DNA from: Harmothoe impar
Lineage: Eukaryota; Annelida; Polychaeta; Phyllodocida; Polynoidae
Direction of reading: 5' to 3'
NCBI GenBank assembly: GCA_947462335.1
Contig: OX381714.1
Location: 35,612,025 to 35,676,024, forward strand
Length of the DNA: 64,000 nucleotides
Numbering within the stretch: position 1 is the stretch's first letter; every line of letters starts with the position of its first letter. The translations under genes and the position numbers were made by a program. The notes beneath the pieces are model-generated. The model was not told where the DNA came from. It saw only the letters and a list, made by a program, of their open reading frames with translations, and made no database searches. Of the stretch, positions 26,353 through 37,806 are shown piece after piece.

Positions 26353-29183
26353 GAAAACTGCTAAAATGTTTTCCGAATCTTAACACACTGCAAAGATCTA
26401 AAACTCAACCCTTTTTGCAAGTAGCAGAGCTGGTTGTGCATTTTCTCTGAGCTCCTCTGAGTAGCTCAGAATGAGTGCAGGTGCTGGGGGACAGTGGTGC
26501 AGCATATGAGGTCTTGTGGTGATGGCAGATGGGCATGTCATACTACGCTTACAGACTGTGGGCCTAACCAACTGGGACAACCCCCAAAGTGTAGCTAAGG
26601 GGTGAGGGACCTCTCCCCAGTCCAGGTCATGAATCTGTAATGTTGACAAGGCAATTATAGGCTGGACCTGTTCTATGGAATAAAGGTAATTCTTGTCTGG
26701 ACATGGCCTTTTCTAAAGGGGTTGGTGGAGGTGGGGGTTAAGGGTTGTGGTGAAGGTGAGCTACAGTCATTAACAAAGCACTGATTTGATAGAATTATCT
26801 TAACACAGACCTTATCCTATTAACAAAACTGTTGCTCACGATATCTCATGCTTGATTATCTATTGTTTTTAAAAGGGAACAGGAACTATGTGCTTTATAA
26901 TCAAAGAGCGAAAACAATTTCACTATGAGGATACAAATAGATTCATAAGGTGTTTCATATACCTCTGACTGCCTTTTAGTCAGGTTAGGGATCGTTCATG
27001 TTGCCACAATTAGGATAAAATCACATTTTTGTCACATTTATCTTGTATTGCTAGCAATATAAAATAAGTATTGGTACCTGGACAAAGGGTTTAGATTTCA
27101 ATTCTACAATAATTATTAGATAATAATTAGCTATGATAGTCCATTACAAAGAGATGTACTGGCGTAAACTTAGTATTGGATATTTTCTTGGTCGCAAACT
27201 TTCTTATACTAAAATGACGACTGCCATCACTGATGGGCACCCTTATTTTCATACAGACAGGATTGATACAGAAAATGGGTAATTCACAGTTTTATCATCC
27301 ATCATGTTGTCACGGATGGTGTTTGCGGCATGACAACGGTTAAGGTCTGCGATGCCAAATAGGTGACTCTCCTCCCAAATAACCAATAAGGGCACAGCTT
27401 ACGACAGGTTAATGGACTTTTTAGGCAGGGGGTATTGTTATTAGAGGAGCAGGCAAAGAGGATGGACCAGAACAGGTCCAGTAGAAAAGGTGAAAATTGC
27501 CTTACCATTACGAGAGTAATAATTCTTTTATGACTGCACAAGACCATGAGCTTTAATGGTGCGTGGTGGAAATAGAGTACTTCCACCACTACACTACACT
27601 GCCACCGCAGTGCCTTAAGTCCATCCTTATGTGCATGCACCTACCGTAGCAGTCCTTTTAAGCAACATACTTCTTTAGAGAGTGCTGGGAGTAATTAGGT
27701 TGTCAAAGGTATAAAGCGACGGAGACCTTAACCACGACAGTATGGTATTGTAAACATATGGTAGGGAATAAAGAAGAGGTTTTTCTGAGGGGGATACACT
27801 GAACGTATGAGCAGAGATAGAAACATCTAACTGACTAAGCTAATGATATAGATGTGAAACCTTGTCGGCTTCAGATATTTAATTCCATTGATATATAACA
27901 TGCCATGTAATGTGGTGCAACGTTTTAAATAAGGGAGGAGTCATTTTTTATGGATTTCTGGGGTGGGGTTCGACAGAATTATTGCAACCCCTCTTCAGGA
28001 GAAGGGGTAATAAAATATCACCCCCCCCCCTCAACATAAACGTGTTAAAAATCATCACTCTTTGATTAGAAGTATTTATAGATAATAATTGTTCTACTTG
28101 CCTTGGACCTCCTCCGACACATGTCTCCTATACTAAAGCCTCAGACATGTGGGACACTTATCTACCACCTACGCCTCAATTACCTCCAGACATCCAGATA
28201 ATTATTCTAGTTTCTAATTAGGTCTCGTTACGAATCAGAGAGTCTCCGTGTCGTTGGCTACAGCAATCGCCCTGTGAAGAGCCAGGAATATACTGCTTCT
28301 CACAAATCAGTGCAATCAGTGTGCTCATTTCAATGTCATCCGTATGCTTTACTTGGAAAGGTTACTTCTATTTTTGAATCTCGTAGACGTGATCCTAATA
28401 GGTGACTACCTACATTAAATGATGTAGTGTAATTTGATATTGATTGCTAACTGCTAAAAAGTGGCGTAGAAGGAGCAGGGGACCCTGCCGCCCGCCCCCG
28501 CCAATCACAGAGGAGGGGGAGGATAATGTTTGGGCCCCCTAAGAACTTGTCAATATGATACAATATACTACACATAATTTCCAAACCTTAACTAGGTGTT
28601 CTACATAGGGAAAGGTGAGGCTTAAATCTACTTTATAGGTAAGCCCACTAGCTCCCCACCCCATGAAAATTTGGTTTCTATTCTTCCGTTCTGCTCATGA
28701 GCTATCCCTTATAATACGTGAACCATTTGGAGCAGCTTTAATATAGAGTTCTCTCTGTATTTTAGTTATCTGAGTGTTGCCCTTTATGGTGTACCTATAC
28801 CATAAATCGGCACACTCCCCTGAAAGGTCGGGAATGGTCGCACATAGGCCTACCTTTAAATTACATATTGTAACGCTTTTATTTAGTGGAAAGCATGTGA
28901 CATTTCCTTGTCCCCTCTCCCTCAAGAGTTGCTGAATTTTATCAGGAAGGGTCCCCCCCCAAAAAAAAAAACATCCCAAAAAGAAACCCCAATATATATC
29001 GTCCCTCGCTCCCTGATGCTAAAAATGATCATTCATTAACTCTATATTACATTCCGAGTGTTGCCATAGGAGGTTCTCACGATGCTTATAATGAACTCAA
29101 CCCCAACTGAGCAGCTCACAGATCTATAGGTGCCTAGAACAGGCCGAGCTGCTCCACAAGCACCCTATATACCTTATACCTTA

Positions 29184-29330
29184 TCGCTCGCGGCGAGCGA
29201 GCTAGAACTTCCGCTGCCGACGCCTCCTGCTCCCTCCGGGGTGTGGCTTATTGTTTCCGCTAATTAAGCGTCCATTAAAGAGCCAACGTAAAGGGCAGGC
29301 GCGCGCCGGGTCAGTCGGGTTAAGTGATTA
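29184..29330. promoter_or_regulatory. Small CpG-rich patch with perfect palindrome
   Basis: Starts with TCGCTCGC-G-GCGAGCGA, a perfect 8-bp inverted repeat around one base, and continues with frequent CpG (GACGCC, CTCCGGGG, GGCGCGCGCCGGG) in otherwise AT-rich, CpG-poor DNA. It contains homeodomain-type cores (CTAATTAAGCG, CCATTAAAG). It could be a regulatory element or promoter fragment; no adjacent coding exon is visible. Confidence 0.3.
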
Positions 29331-30589
29331 GGTCGGCAGGCCTACCCCATCTGGTGCTAACCGCCAACACCGACGCCCTTCACTGCAGGAAAGGTGGGTC
29401 AGTGTTGCCCTTTATATCAAACACTCCCCAGGCGCACCAAATGCACTTCTCAGGTATTAGGTTTCATCACAACCGGATGCTTGATAGTATGGGGTAGGGC
29501 TGATGACCGATGGAAGGAGGAGCAATTTCTACAGGGGATAGACTCAGGTAAAATTGTATCACTAAATATAAGGATTGGATGGTGGTCATCAGGGGTTATC
29601 GTCTCATAAACGCTAAACATTCTCAGCGCTCAGCATATAAAACTGTGATATGGGAAAAATTACCTTACTGTACCCTGCATTAAGGTCCATTTTGCAGATC
29701 GTGCCTCAAATACAGAAATACACAAAATGTCAGTATAATACTGTAATAAGCAGAACAATTTATTCAACTGATAAGAGGAACCTGATCGGTGGCATGAGGA
29801 ACAAAAATAACAATTTGCCATGATAAAAATAATATCTATCGGCAGCCAAATGAGCTGCTAAAGAAAATTCATCCAAATGCGTTTTTGTCATAAAGCTAGG
29901 GAGCGTGAGGAGTCGGATTGCATCCCAATCATTATTTTAGGCAGTTGGGAAGAACTTTCCAGTGCCGTTCCCATAATTGACTCCTTTTTGTTTGGTTTCA
30001 CGTGAACATTTTATTTCAAGTTGGGCTGAGTGCCATTAGAGGCACTATCCTACAATTCAGCATAACACCAGAGGTGCCAGAGAGGGAGAAAAGGAGGCAG
30101 AGTGGGTGAGGAATGGGGACAGAGACATGGCCATATGCAGAGAGGCATAGGGAGAGAGGCATGCGGCTTTCTAAACAGAGGGGAAGAGGGATTCTAAGTA
30201 GTATTTGTTGAAAGTATATTCCCTTCGGCGTTGATTTAAAGTCTTTCATAGGATAGTTATGGCAGTAATACATATTGCATAGATGTGTGCAATTTTCTGC
30301 TGACTCTGCAAGTAATACGCCCACGACTTTCCGATAGAATTAACAAGGTAGCCACTAACAGTTCATCTTATTCAGACATACTGTATGAGAAATGGAATTA
30401 TCATAATGTTATGCCCATCCAGATCTTATTGTTAATGCACCACTGTGGCTCCGTATTATAGCTGTAGCATTTTCATTCCACTGCATTGACTGTACAGAAT
30501 CCTTATATAAATTCTCACATGGCACATGTAAGTGTAACACCTAGTCTGCCAAAGGATACATCATACATGTGATAAAGTACATCCATATG

Positions 30590-32140
30590 ATAATGCCTTA
30601 GGGTTGTTCTTCCATCAAAGACAAAGCCTTGTGCTTAGATGCATTGGTTCTGCTCTCACTCACTCTCTAATCGCAGAAGGGTCCAGTACAGGAAAAAGAG
30701 CTGCAGGAGAATAACAGGGCACAGCTGCATTTCCCTGGGGAGAAAGACTACATTCCATGGTCTGTCTTCACCTGAATGAGATGCCGTTCCCAGCCACAAC
30801 ACAAAAAAAACAGATGCTATCCCCATTGAGGCCAAGTTTTTACCACAGGAATATAGATTACAGGGTGTGTGAGAGTGAATAGGCGGAGGAAATGCACATT
30901 GTCTGCATTGCTGCTGTATACGCTGTTGTAGTCTCTTGTTCTTTCTTTCCTTTTAATGGATGTGGGAAGATCCAGGTTCTCTAAGTAATGCACAGTGTTA
31001 TAAGCCTCAATGGTGTATAGATCACTCTCGCTCAACAGGGACATGTGTTTGGTTTTTAACCATAAGATGGTTACATTCCGCAAATGGATTTGAAGTGTAA
31101 TTGCAGCTAGTATTAGAGCCCATACATTTGATTACAGATCAAATGTCCATCAGTGCAAAACTATTGATTCCTGTCCTGATCCATTGCTGAAATGGTTTGA
31201 CTCTGACATTTCTTTAGAACTGAGAAATCAGACCAGCAGTGGATTTGGGTTGCCTTTTGTACTTAGTTGGGGCTAAAATGGGTAACATAGCTACAAAATT
31301 AACATGCTTCGAGGCATTCTATAGGTACATACTTTGGGGCCAAAATGAAAGGGACAATCCTTAGGCCTACAAGCCTAGGAAGCACCAAAGGTGAAACCCC
31401 TATCCAGATATATTGTTTTCATATTCTGCTGTACCTGTAGCACTCCACCTATCCATCCATGCTCCCAGGGCCACTACCCAATTTGTGGTGCATATATAGA
31501 TTCTATATCAAACTGCAAACCAGCTCTGCCGGCAGAGGCCATGACCACATTTCATCATCCACATTAGATTTCCGTAATATGTAAACCTCCCAGAGGGTAT
31601 GTTTCTAGAGCAGGGTTGCAGACCTGGTGAGGGTCACCACCCATATGATATGAAGATTGAATGAGAAAATGAGGGGATGTTTATATAAGATGCATGGACA
31701 GTAGATAAGGTAGGGTTGACCGCGCTGTGAACCATATAATCGCCCAGTGTCCAGAGGGCCACCTGCATATGTATGACAGTGGGTAGCCTACTGTAGCATC
31801 CTACAGTACCTAGATGGGTATTGGCTGAAGCTATGCTGCCACCCCTTATCTCACCAGCCCCTATAGGCCTGATCCCATCTCATACTCTAAAATATTTAAC
31901 ACCAGTTCGTTCCCGTGCAGCCCAACATGGGAGTAATGTTAAACAGAGAGCCTTGCTTCGGGAGCACTGCCAACATAACCAGTGTTGTATAGAAGTGAGA
32001 TAAATGCATAGGTTTAGGATGACAATGAGAAACCATACATGCCACATGAGCTCAGGGTGTCATGTGCGTGATTTGCTGGAACCTAAAGCCTGCTTTCACA
32101 TAGAACCCGTCACACAAGGTGCTCTATATTTAACTGCGTG
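30590..32140. repeat. Diverged tandem segmental duplication, copy A (left part)
   Basis: Colinear with 47690-49595. Shared landmarks include GGGCACAGCTGCAT, CACAAAAAAAACAGATG, CAGACCAGCAGTGGAT, GAACCATATAATCGC, CTATGCTGCC, ACTCTAAAATATTTAA, ACATAGAACCC and TTGCTCTATATT-type sequence in the same order. Similarity is interrupted by many indels, so the duplication is old. No coding potential is preserved in both copies. Confidence 0.8.
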
Positions 32141-33197
32141 GTCGATCACAGGTGCATGCACTTGATAGAGTCAGTTTACCACAGTACATTTCCTCTATAT
32201 GTGGGTACACATTGAGAAAATAATAAAGTCTCCTATCTACGAAGCATACTTTTATCGCAATGTAGTGTTAAACTTCTCACAGCCAAGAAGTAATTATCTC
32301 ATTTCAAAAAAATAAGATAGATAAACTCGCCTGGCGGACAAATGACTAGTTTTAAGGGAAAAAATCTTAAATTATTTTTGGCTTCTGTAGGCTATTGACA
32401 AACAAGCACAGACCGATGCGTATTTGAACCCTAGTGCTTCATTGCCTGGTGAACTAGATCCTACAAAACATACAGATTATAGCATGTGGAAAACGACCAG
32501 GATATCAAAAACCTGTTTGAAATTGCTCAACATTTTTTTGGTGTTTGTGGTTATGGGAGATGAAAAGCTATAGTCCAATTCAGCCACAATTTCTTCGCCC
32601 TCATCTAAGTTTACTATGAAAAAAGCTGTTTCTCATTTGGATATTAAAGTATACCCAGTACAGTGGGAAAAGACTGATCTGTGGCTTGTAATATAAAAAT
32701 GCTAGAAACTAGCACTCAACTTATTATAAGAAGTGAACTGAGATTAAAACATCTAAATTGCCCTGCCTTGAATTACGGAGCCCTGGAAGTGACATTTCTT
32801 ATCTGTATGTAACCACATTTGTCTTATATACATAACCTTTGAAAATCGAATTATTTTACTTTCTTATGTATAAGCACAATGTTATATATAACACTACCAA
32901 AAACAGGTTTGGCAGGCTTATGTATAAGCATAGTGTTTGACATCAAAAGAGCTGCATAATGGGTCCTATGGTGGCCCGGTGATTGGTCCTATGGCAACCT
33001 AGTAATGGGGCCTTTCTTGACCCAATAATCGTACCTATGGTGGCTCAGGGTGTAGACCCTATGGTTGGCACTATAGTGAGCGCTATGGTGGGTCCTACAA
33101 TTGGCCCTTATAGTGAGCCCTATGGTAGTTCCTTATAGTGAACCCTACGGCAGGTCCTACAGTGGGTCCTGTAGTCGTCCCTATGGTGGGCCCCTAT

Positions 33198-33781
33198 AGA
33201 CAGAAAGAGGGAGGGAGGGAGTGAAGGGAATGAGGGATGGACGGGCAGAGAGAGGGAGGGAGTAAAGGGAATGAGAGATGGATGGACAGAGGGAGGGAGT
33301 GAAGGGAAAGAGGGATGGACGGACAGAGGGAGGGAGTGAAGGGAAAGAGGGATGGACAGACAGAGGGAGGGAGTAAAAGCGAAAGAGGGATGGACGGACA
33401 GAGGGAGGGAGTGAAGGGAAAGTGGGATGGACGGACAGAGGGAGGGAGTGAAGGGAAAGAGGGATGGGCGGACAGAGGGAGGGAGTGAAGGGAAAGTGGG
33501 ATGGACGGACAGAGGGAGGGAGTGAAGGGAAAGAGGGATGGACGGACAGAGGGAGGGAGTGAACAGTGGTGAAGGGAATGAGGGATGGACAGACAGAGGG
33601 AGGGAGGGAGGGAGGGAGGGAGTGAAGGGAAAGAGGGATGGACGGACAGAGGGAGGGAGTGAAGGGAAAGAGGGATGGACGGACAGAGGGAGGGAGTGAA
33701 CAGTGGTGAAGGGAATGAGGGATGGACGGACAGAGGGAGGGAGGGAGTGAAGGGAAAGAGGGATGGACGGACAGATAGAGG
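33198..33781. repeat. 37-bp G-rich minisatellite
   Basis: The unit is close to GGGAGGGAGTGAAGGGAAAG followed by AGGGATGGACGGACAGA, in about 15 imperfect copies, two carrying an inserted CAGTGGTGAAGG segment. Each unit has four G-triplets with short spacers on the plus strand, which fits the G-quadruplex pattern. Long minus-strand open frames here (Ser/Pro/Leu-rich) are repeat translations. Confidence 0.9.
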
Positions 33782-34461
33782 GCATGAGGGTTGGGATACA
33801 GGTGCTATATGCATAACATCTATTGACTTATATATATCTGAGTTATGTATGTAGGGTGCTATATATATATAACCTTTTGTTGACTTTAGGATGTTTGTGT
33901 TAAGTATATAGGATGCAATATACATATTATTCTGGTGCATTCATGATGTCTGTGTTATGTATATAGGATGCTATATACATACTATTTGATGTACTTATGA
34001 TGTCTGTGTTAAGTATGAAGGATGCTATATACATACTATTTGATGTACTTATGATGTCTGTGTTATGTATATAGGATGCTATATACATACTATTTGGTCA
34101 ACTTATAATATTTGTGCTATGTATATGGGATGCTATATTCACAATGTTTTATGTGTTTTATTTACATAAGTTGCCATATACATAATATTTCGAAATTTTG
34201 GGATGTCTGTGTTAAGTATCAACAACGCTACATCCCCCTGCCGCCCTCCACATCCCCTGCCGCCCCCCCTACATCCCCCTGCCGCCCCCTACACCCCCTG
34301 CCGCCCCCTACATCCCCCTGCCGCCCCCTGCCTCCCCTGCCTCCCCCTCACATGCCTGCCCCCCCCTCCAATCGCTCCCCCGCACCCTGCATACACATAA
34401 GCATAAGGACAGCAGAAGTCTCCAAGTATTTCTAATGTATATGAGGTGCGTTATACATAAT

Positions 34462-34668
34462 AATGACAAACCCAAATGTTACTATAAATAGCCTTGGTGG
34501 TCGTGGACTGGTCGTCATGGTGACTACGTCGCTGTATCCGCCAAGGATTGGGCACCATAGCAACCAGCATTGATGGCGCCAGATGGGGAACGTCTTTATA
34601 TCAGTCAGCTTTCCCACGCTGACCAAGCCAGACTGAGGCTATTTATAGTAACATATGGGTTTGTCATT
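34462..34668. mobile_element. 207-bp MITE at the centre of the satellite palindrome
   Basis: Terminal inverted repeats of about 32 bp: AATGACAAACCCAAATGTTA at the left, AATGACAAACCCATATGTTA reverse complemented at the right, continuing with CTATAAATAGCC in both. The interior holds a GGTCGTGGACTGGTCGTCAT motif. Immediate flanks do not show an obvious target duplication. Confidence 0.8.
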
Positions 34669-35022
34669 CTTAAGTATAACACAGGTGATACACATAAGAA
34701 AGGTTGACAGAACCTCGGTTCGCTATATTCATATTCAAGACAAAAGACTGGGGAGCCTGCAGATTAGGGAAAGAGGGAGGGAGGCAGGCAAGCAGGCAGG
34801 CAGGCTGAGAGGCAGGCTGAGAGGCAGGCAGGCTGAGAGGCAGGCAGGGGACGCAGTGAGGAAGGGAGGCAGGCAGGCACACTGACAGGCAGGCAGGCAG
34901 GGGGGGGGGGGGCGGGGCAGGGGGCGGCAGGGGGCACCAGGGGAGGGAAGGGGGCTGTTGGAGGCGGCAGGGGGAGAGAGAGGCCAGGGTGATGAGGAGT
35001 GTGGTGAGGAGGAATGTGATGA

Positions 35023-35740
35023 GGGGGTGCTATATACATAAAGTTTCAGTGCCCCCAGTTATAAATATTTTATGTTTATAATGCGCTATATACATAAAGT
35101 ATAAGTGCCGTAAGTTATACATACATTATGCTTATAAGGCATAACATACATGTATAATGTCTCAGTCCCAATACATAAATACATTATGTTTATAGGGTGC
35201 TGTATACATAAAGTGTTAGTGTCATAAGTTATAGATATTTTATGTATATAAAGCGCTATATACATAAAGTGTCAGTGTTATAAGTTATAGATATTTTATG
35301 TATATAAAGCGCTATATACATAAAGTGTCAGTGTTATAAGTTATAGATATTTTATGTATATAAAGCGCTATATACATAAAGTGTCAGTGTTATAAGTTAT
35401 TGATATTTTATGTATATAGAAAGTGCTATATACATAAAGTGTCAATGTCGTAAGTTATAGATATATTATGTTTATAAAGTGCTATATGCAAAACGTTTCA
35501 GTGTCCCAAGTTATAAATACATTATGTTTATAAGGAGCTATACACATAACATTTCAGCAGCCCAAGTTATAATTGTCTTAAGTTTATAAGGCACTATATA
35601 CTTAACGTTTCAGCACCCCATGTCTTATGTATATAAAGTGCTATATACATAATGTTTCAATACAATATGAGTTTGTGTTATGTATATAATGTGGTATATA
35701 CATAACATTTCATTTCACTGTGAGCTTTCTGTTTTGTATA
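35023..35740. repeat. ~57-bp TATATACATAAAGTG tandem array
   Basis: Units carry GCTATATACATAAAGTGTCA, GTTATAAGTTATAGATATTT and TATGTATATAAAGC; the central four copies are almost identical. The unit's TATGTATATA...TATATACATA core is itself palindromic and resembles sequence in the terminal inverted repeats (TATATACATAACC), so the array may derive from the element's own arm. Confidence 0.85.
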
Positions 35741-36756
35741 TAGGATGGGGCCCATCATAGGAGCCCATTATAGGGCCCACCATAGGAGCCCACCATAGGG
35801 GCCCATAATGGGGGCCCATAATAGGGGCCCATCATAGGGACCCGTCATAGGGAACACCATACGGATCCACCATAGGGCACAGCATAGGACCCACTATAGG
35901 GGCCCACCACACAGCCACATCATAGAGCTTACCAAAGGGGCCCGCCACAGGGCCCACCATGGGAACCACCATAGGGTCTACAATAGGGCCTACAATAGGG
36001 CTTACGTAATATAGATACCCACCATATGGCTCACGATAGGGGCCCACCATAGGGCTCACAATAAGTATGGGCCCACCATAGGGCTCACTATGTGAGGCCA
36101 CCATAGGGTTTACTATTGGGGCATGTCATAGGGCTCACTGTAGGGGCCTACCATGGGGCCGACTACAGTACCCACTGAAGGGCTCACTATAGGAAACTAC
36201 AATGGGGCTCACTATAGGGGCCCACCGTAGGGCCAACTACAGTACCCACGGTAGGGTTCACTATAGGGAACTACAATAGGGCTCACTATAGGGGCCCACC
36301 ATTGACCATAGGTCCAACTACAGGACCCATTGTAGGACCCACCATAGGTCTCACTATAAGGGCCCACCATAGGGCTTATTGTAGGGGCCAACCATAGGGC
36401 TGACTACAGGACCTACTGTAGGACCCTACACCCTACACCATGATAACTGGGCCCATCAAAGGCCCATCACTGGCTTCCCATAGGACCCATCACTGGGTTG
36501 CCTTAGGACCAACCACTGGACAACCATAGGACACACCATTGGGCAACCATACAACCCATCATTGGGCCACCATAATACGCACCGCTGGGCCACCATATAC
36601 CCATTACTGAGCTACAATAGCAATCATTAGAGACTGTACCATGGGACTCACCACTGAGCCACCATAGGCCCCACCTCTGGCCCACCATAGGACCCAATTC
36701 ATGACTACCATAGGACCCGCTACTGGGCCACCATAGGGCCCATCTCTGGCCCACCA
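35741..36756. repeat. GGCCCACCATAGG tandem array
   Basis: Imperfect units of about 14-24 bp such as AGGGGCCCACCATAGGGCTC. The type is the reverse complement of the units at 32961-33197 (GGTCCTATGGTGGCCC). Minus-strand frames give Gly/Pro/Met/Val repeats that are not genes. Confidence 0.85.
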
Positions 36757-37536
36757 CCCAGCAAATTAGTTTGACTTAGTTTCTGGAACGTGCACTTTGT
36801 GTGACTGTGTCCTATGGAACTAATTGGCACAATATGACACAATACCCCATAGGACAAGAAGTGACACATACTCACACATATTCACACAAATTCACACATA
36901 TTCACACAGCATCGTGTACCATGGCACAAAAATGTTTTCAACCATATTGTTTCACTTTTTTGATTTTTTTGAAAAAGAAAGGAAAGTCTGTTTAGTTTGT
37001 AATACTCATTATATTTAGAAGGTGGCATAGGGCACCATGGCAGAAATCTGTTAGTGCACTCCTTGCTGTATATGGGCATACTATCTCATTCAACAAGATT
37101 CCTACCATGGTAGTGTAGGCCTGATGAAGTTGTGTACAATTCATGCCAATTATCAGCTGTATACACATGTAACAAAAGGTCAGACCTTTATCCAAACTAG
37201 ATTACCAGAGGAAAGGTGTCTGTGGTCTGTCCCTCTTAATGCCGCTTTAATCAAATCATATGGTGTGTTTTTCAATCACTAATGGTGCTTGATAGAATTA
37301 GAGGTGTATAGCTAGGTCTTATGACGTCATGAGTAGCTAAAAGTCCACCCTGTAGCGGGCTCCCACACATAAAGGAATTACCACAGATGCATGAGGAATT
37401 GATTTACCATAATTGGCATATCGATTCATAAGCACTCCCTGACGCCTTACCACTTGGATTCTCAAAAATCGCCACCACCATTAAGAGAATACGAGCTCTA
37501 CTCACCCGGCACACTGCGCCAAAGACGACGGTCGCC

Positions 37537-37707
37537 ATGACAGGTAGAACCAACACACCTGTGAGTACACCTGCACCTACCACTAGTGCCGCTGTTACGA
37601 TGTCAACACCTGAACTCGGCCGCAGCCCAGGTATAGAAAGCACTGTCAATCATGTAAACAATGTCGATAACAATTTATCGCCGACTGCAACTGGATGGGG
37701 ACAGTGA
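37537..37707 (+). pseudogene. ORF1 N-terminal segment, broken
   Basis: A 56-codon frame starts at an ATG in good context (gccATGa) and is rich in Thr/Pro/Ser. It ends at TGA (37705-37707) but stays in the same frame as the main ORF1 downstream. The break coincides with a perfect 17-bp tandem duplication, GATGGGGACAGTGATCA at 37694-37710 and 37711-37727. Removing one copy alone does not give a continuous frame, so at least one further change is needed. It probably belonged to the ORF1 protein's disordered N-terminus. Confidence 0.4.
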
Positions 37708-37806
37708 TCAGATGGGGACAGTGATCAGGCCTCGTTAACTGAAGCACAGGACAATACGATTAAATTTAATTTCACAAGTAAACCTGACCCTACAAAAGAC
37801 ACAACC

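Larger units (their letters stand above)
22825..30590. other. Gene-poor sequence, no gene recognised
   Basis: Several open frames of 100-150 codons occur (for example 23639-24046 and 25223-25672 on plus, 27302-27640 on minus). None shows a motif I recognise, and each is within the range expected by chance over this length. C-rich homopolymers occur at 25362-25380 and 28020. Confidence 0.5.
32961..36756. repeat. Palindromic satellite block within the left arm
   Basis: This block separates GAGCTGCATAATGGGTC (left) from CCCAGCAAATTAGTT (right). The right arm of the element has these two motifs adjacent (near 46022-46055), so the block is a later expansion or insertion. Its order is CCTATGGTGGGCC units (32961-33197), a 37-bp GGGA-rich minisatellite (33198-33781), TATATACATA units of ~57 bp (33829-34215), a C-rich tract (34232-34385), a MITE (34462-34668), GGCAGGCTGA units, a G-rich tract (34889-34975), ~57-bp CTATATACATAAAGTG units (35023-35740), and GGCCCACCATAGG units (35741-36756). 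Apart from the GGGA minisatellite, the left half is the reverse complement in type and order of the right half. Confidence 0.75.

Noticed and set aside
33120..33940. Minus-strand frames of 221 and 248 codons, Ser/Pro/Leu-rich
   Set aside because: They follow the 37-bp GGGA-rich minisatellite in two frames and have no other content.
34655..35039. Overlapping frames on both strands rich in Gly/Arg/Ala or Pro/Leu
   Set aside because: Low-complexity GGCAGGCAGGC and G-rich tracts; frames on both strands are equally open.
35832..36757. Minus-strand frames rich in Gly/Pro/Met/Val/Tyr
   Set aside because: Translations of the CCACCATAGG array.
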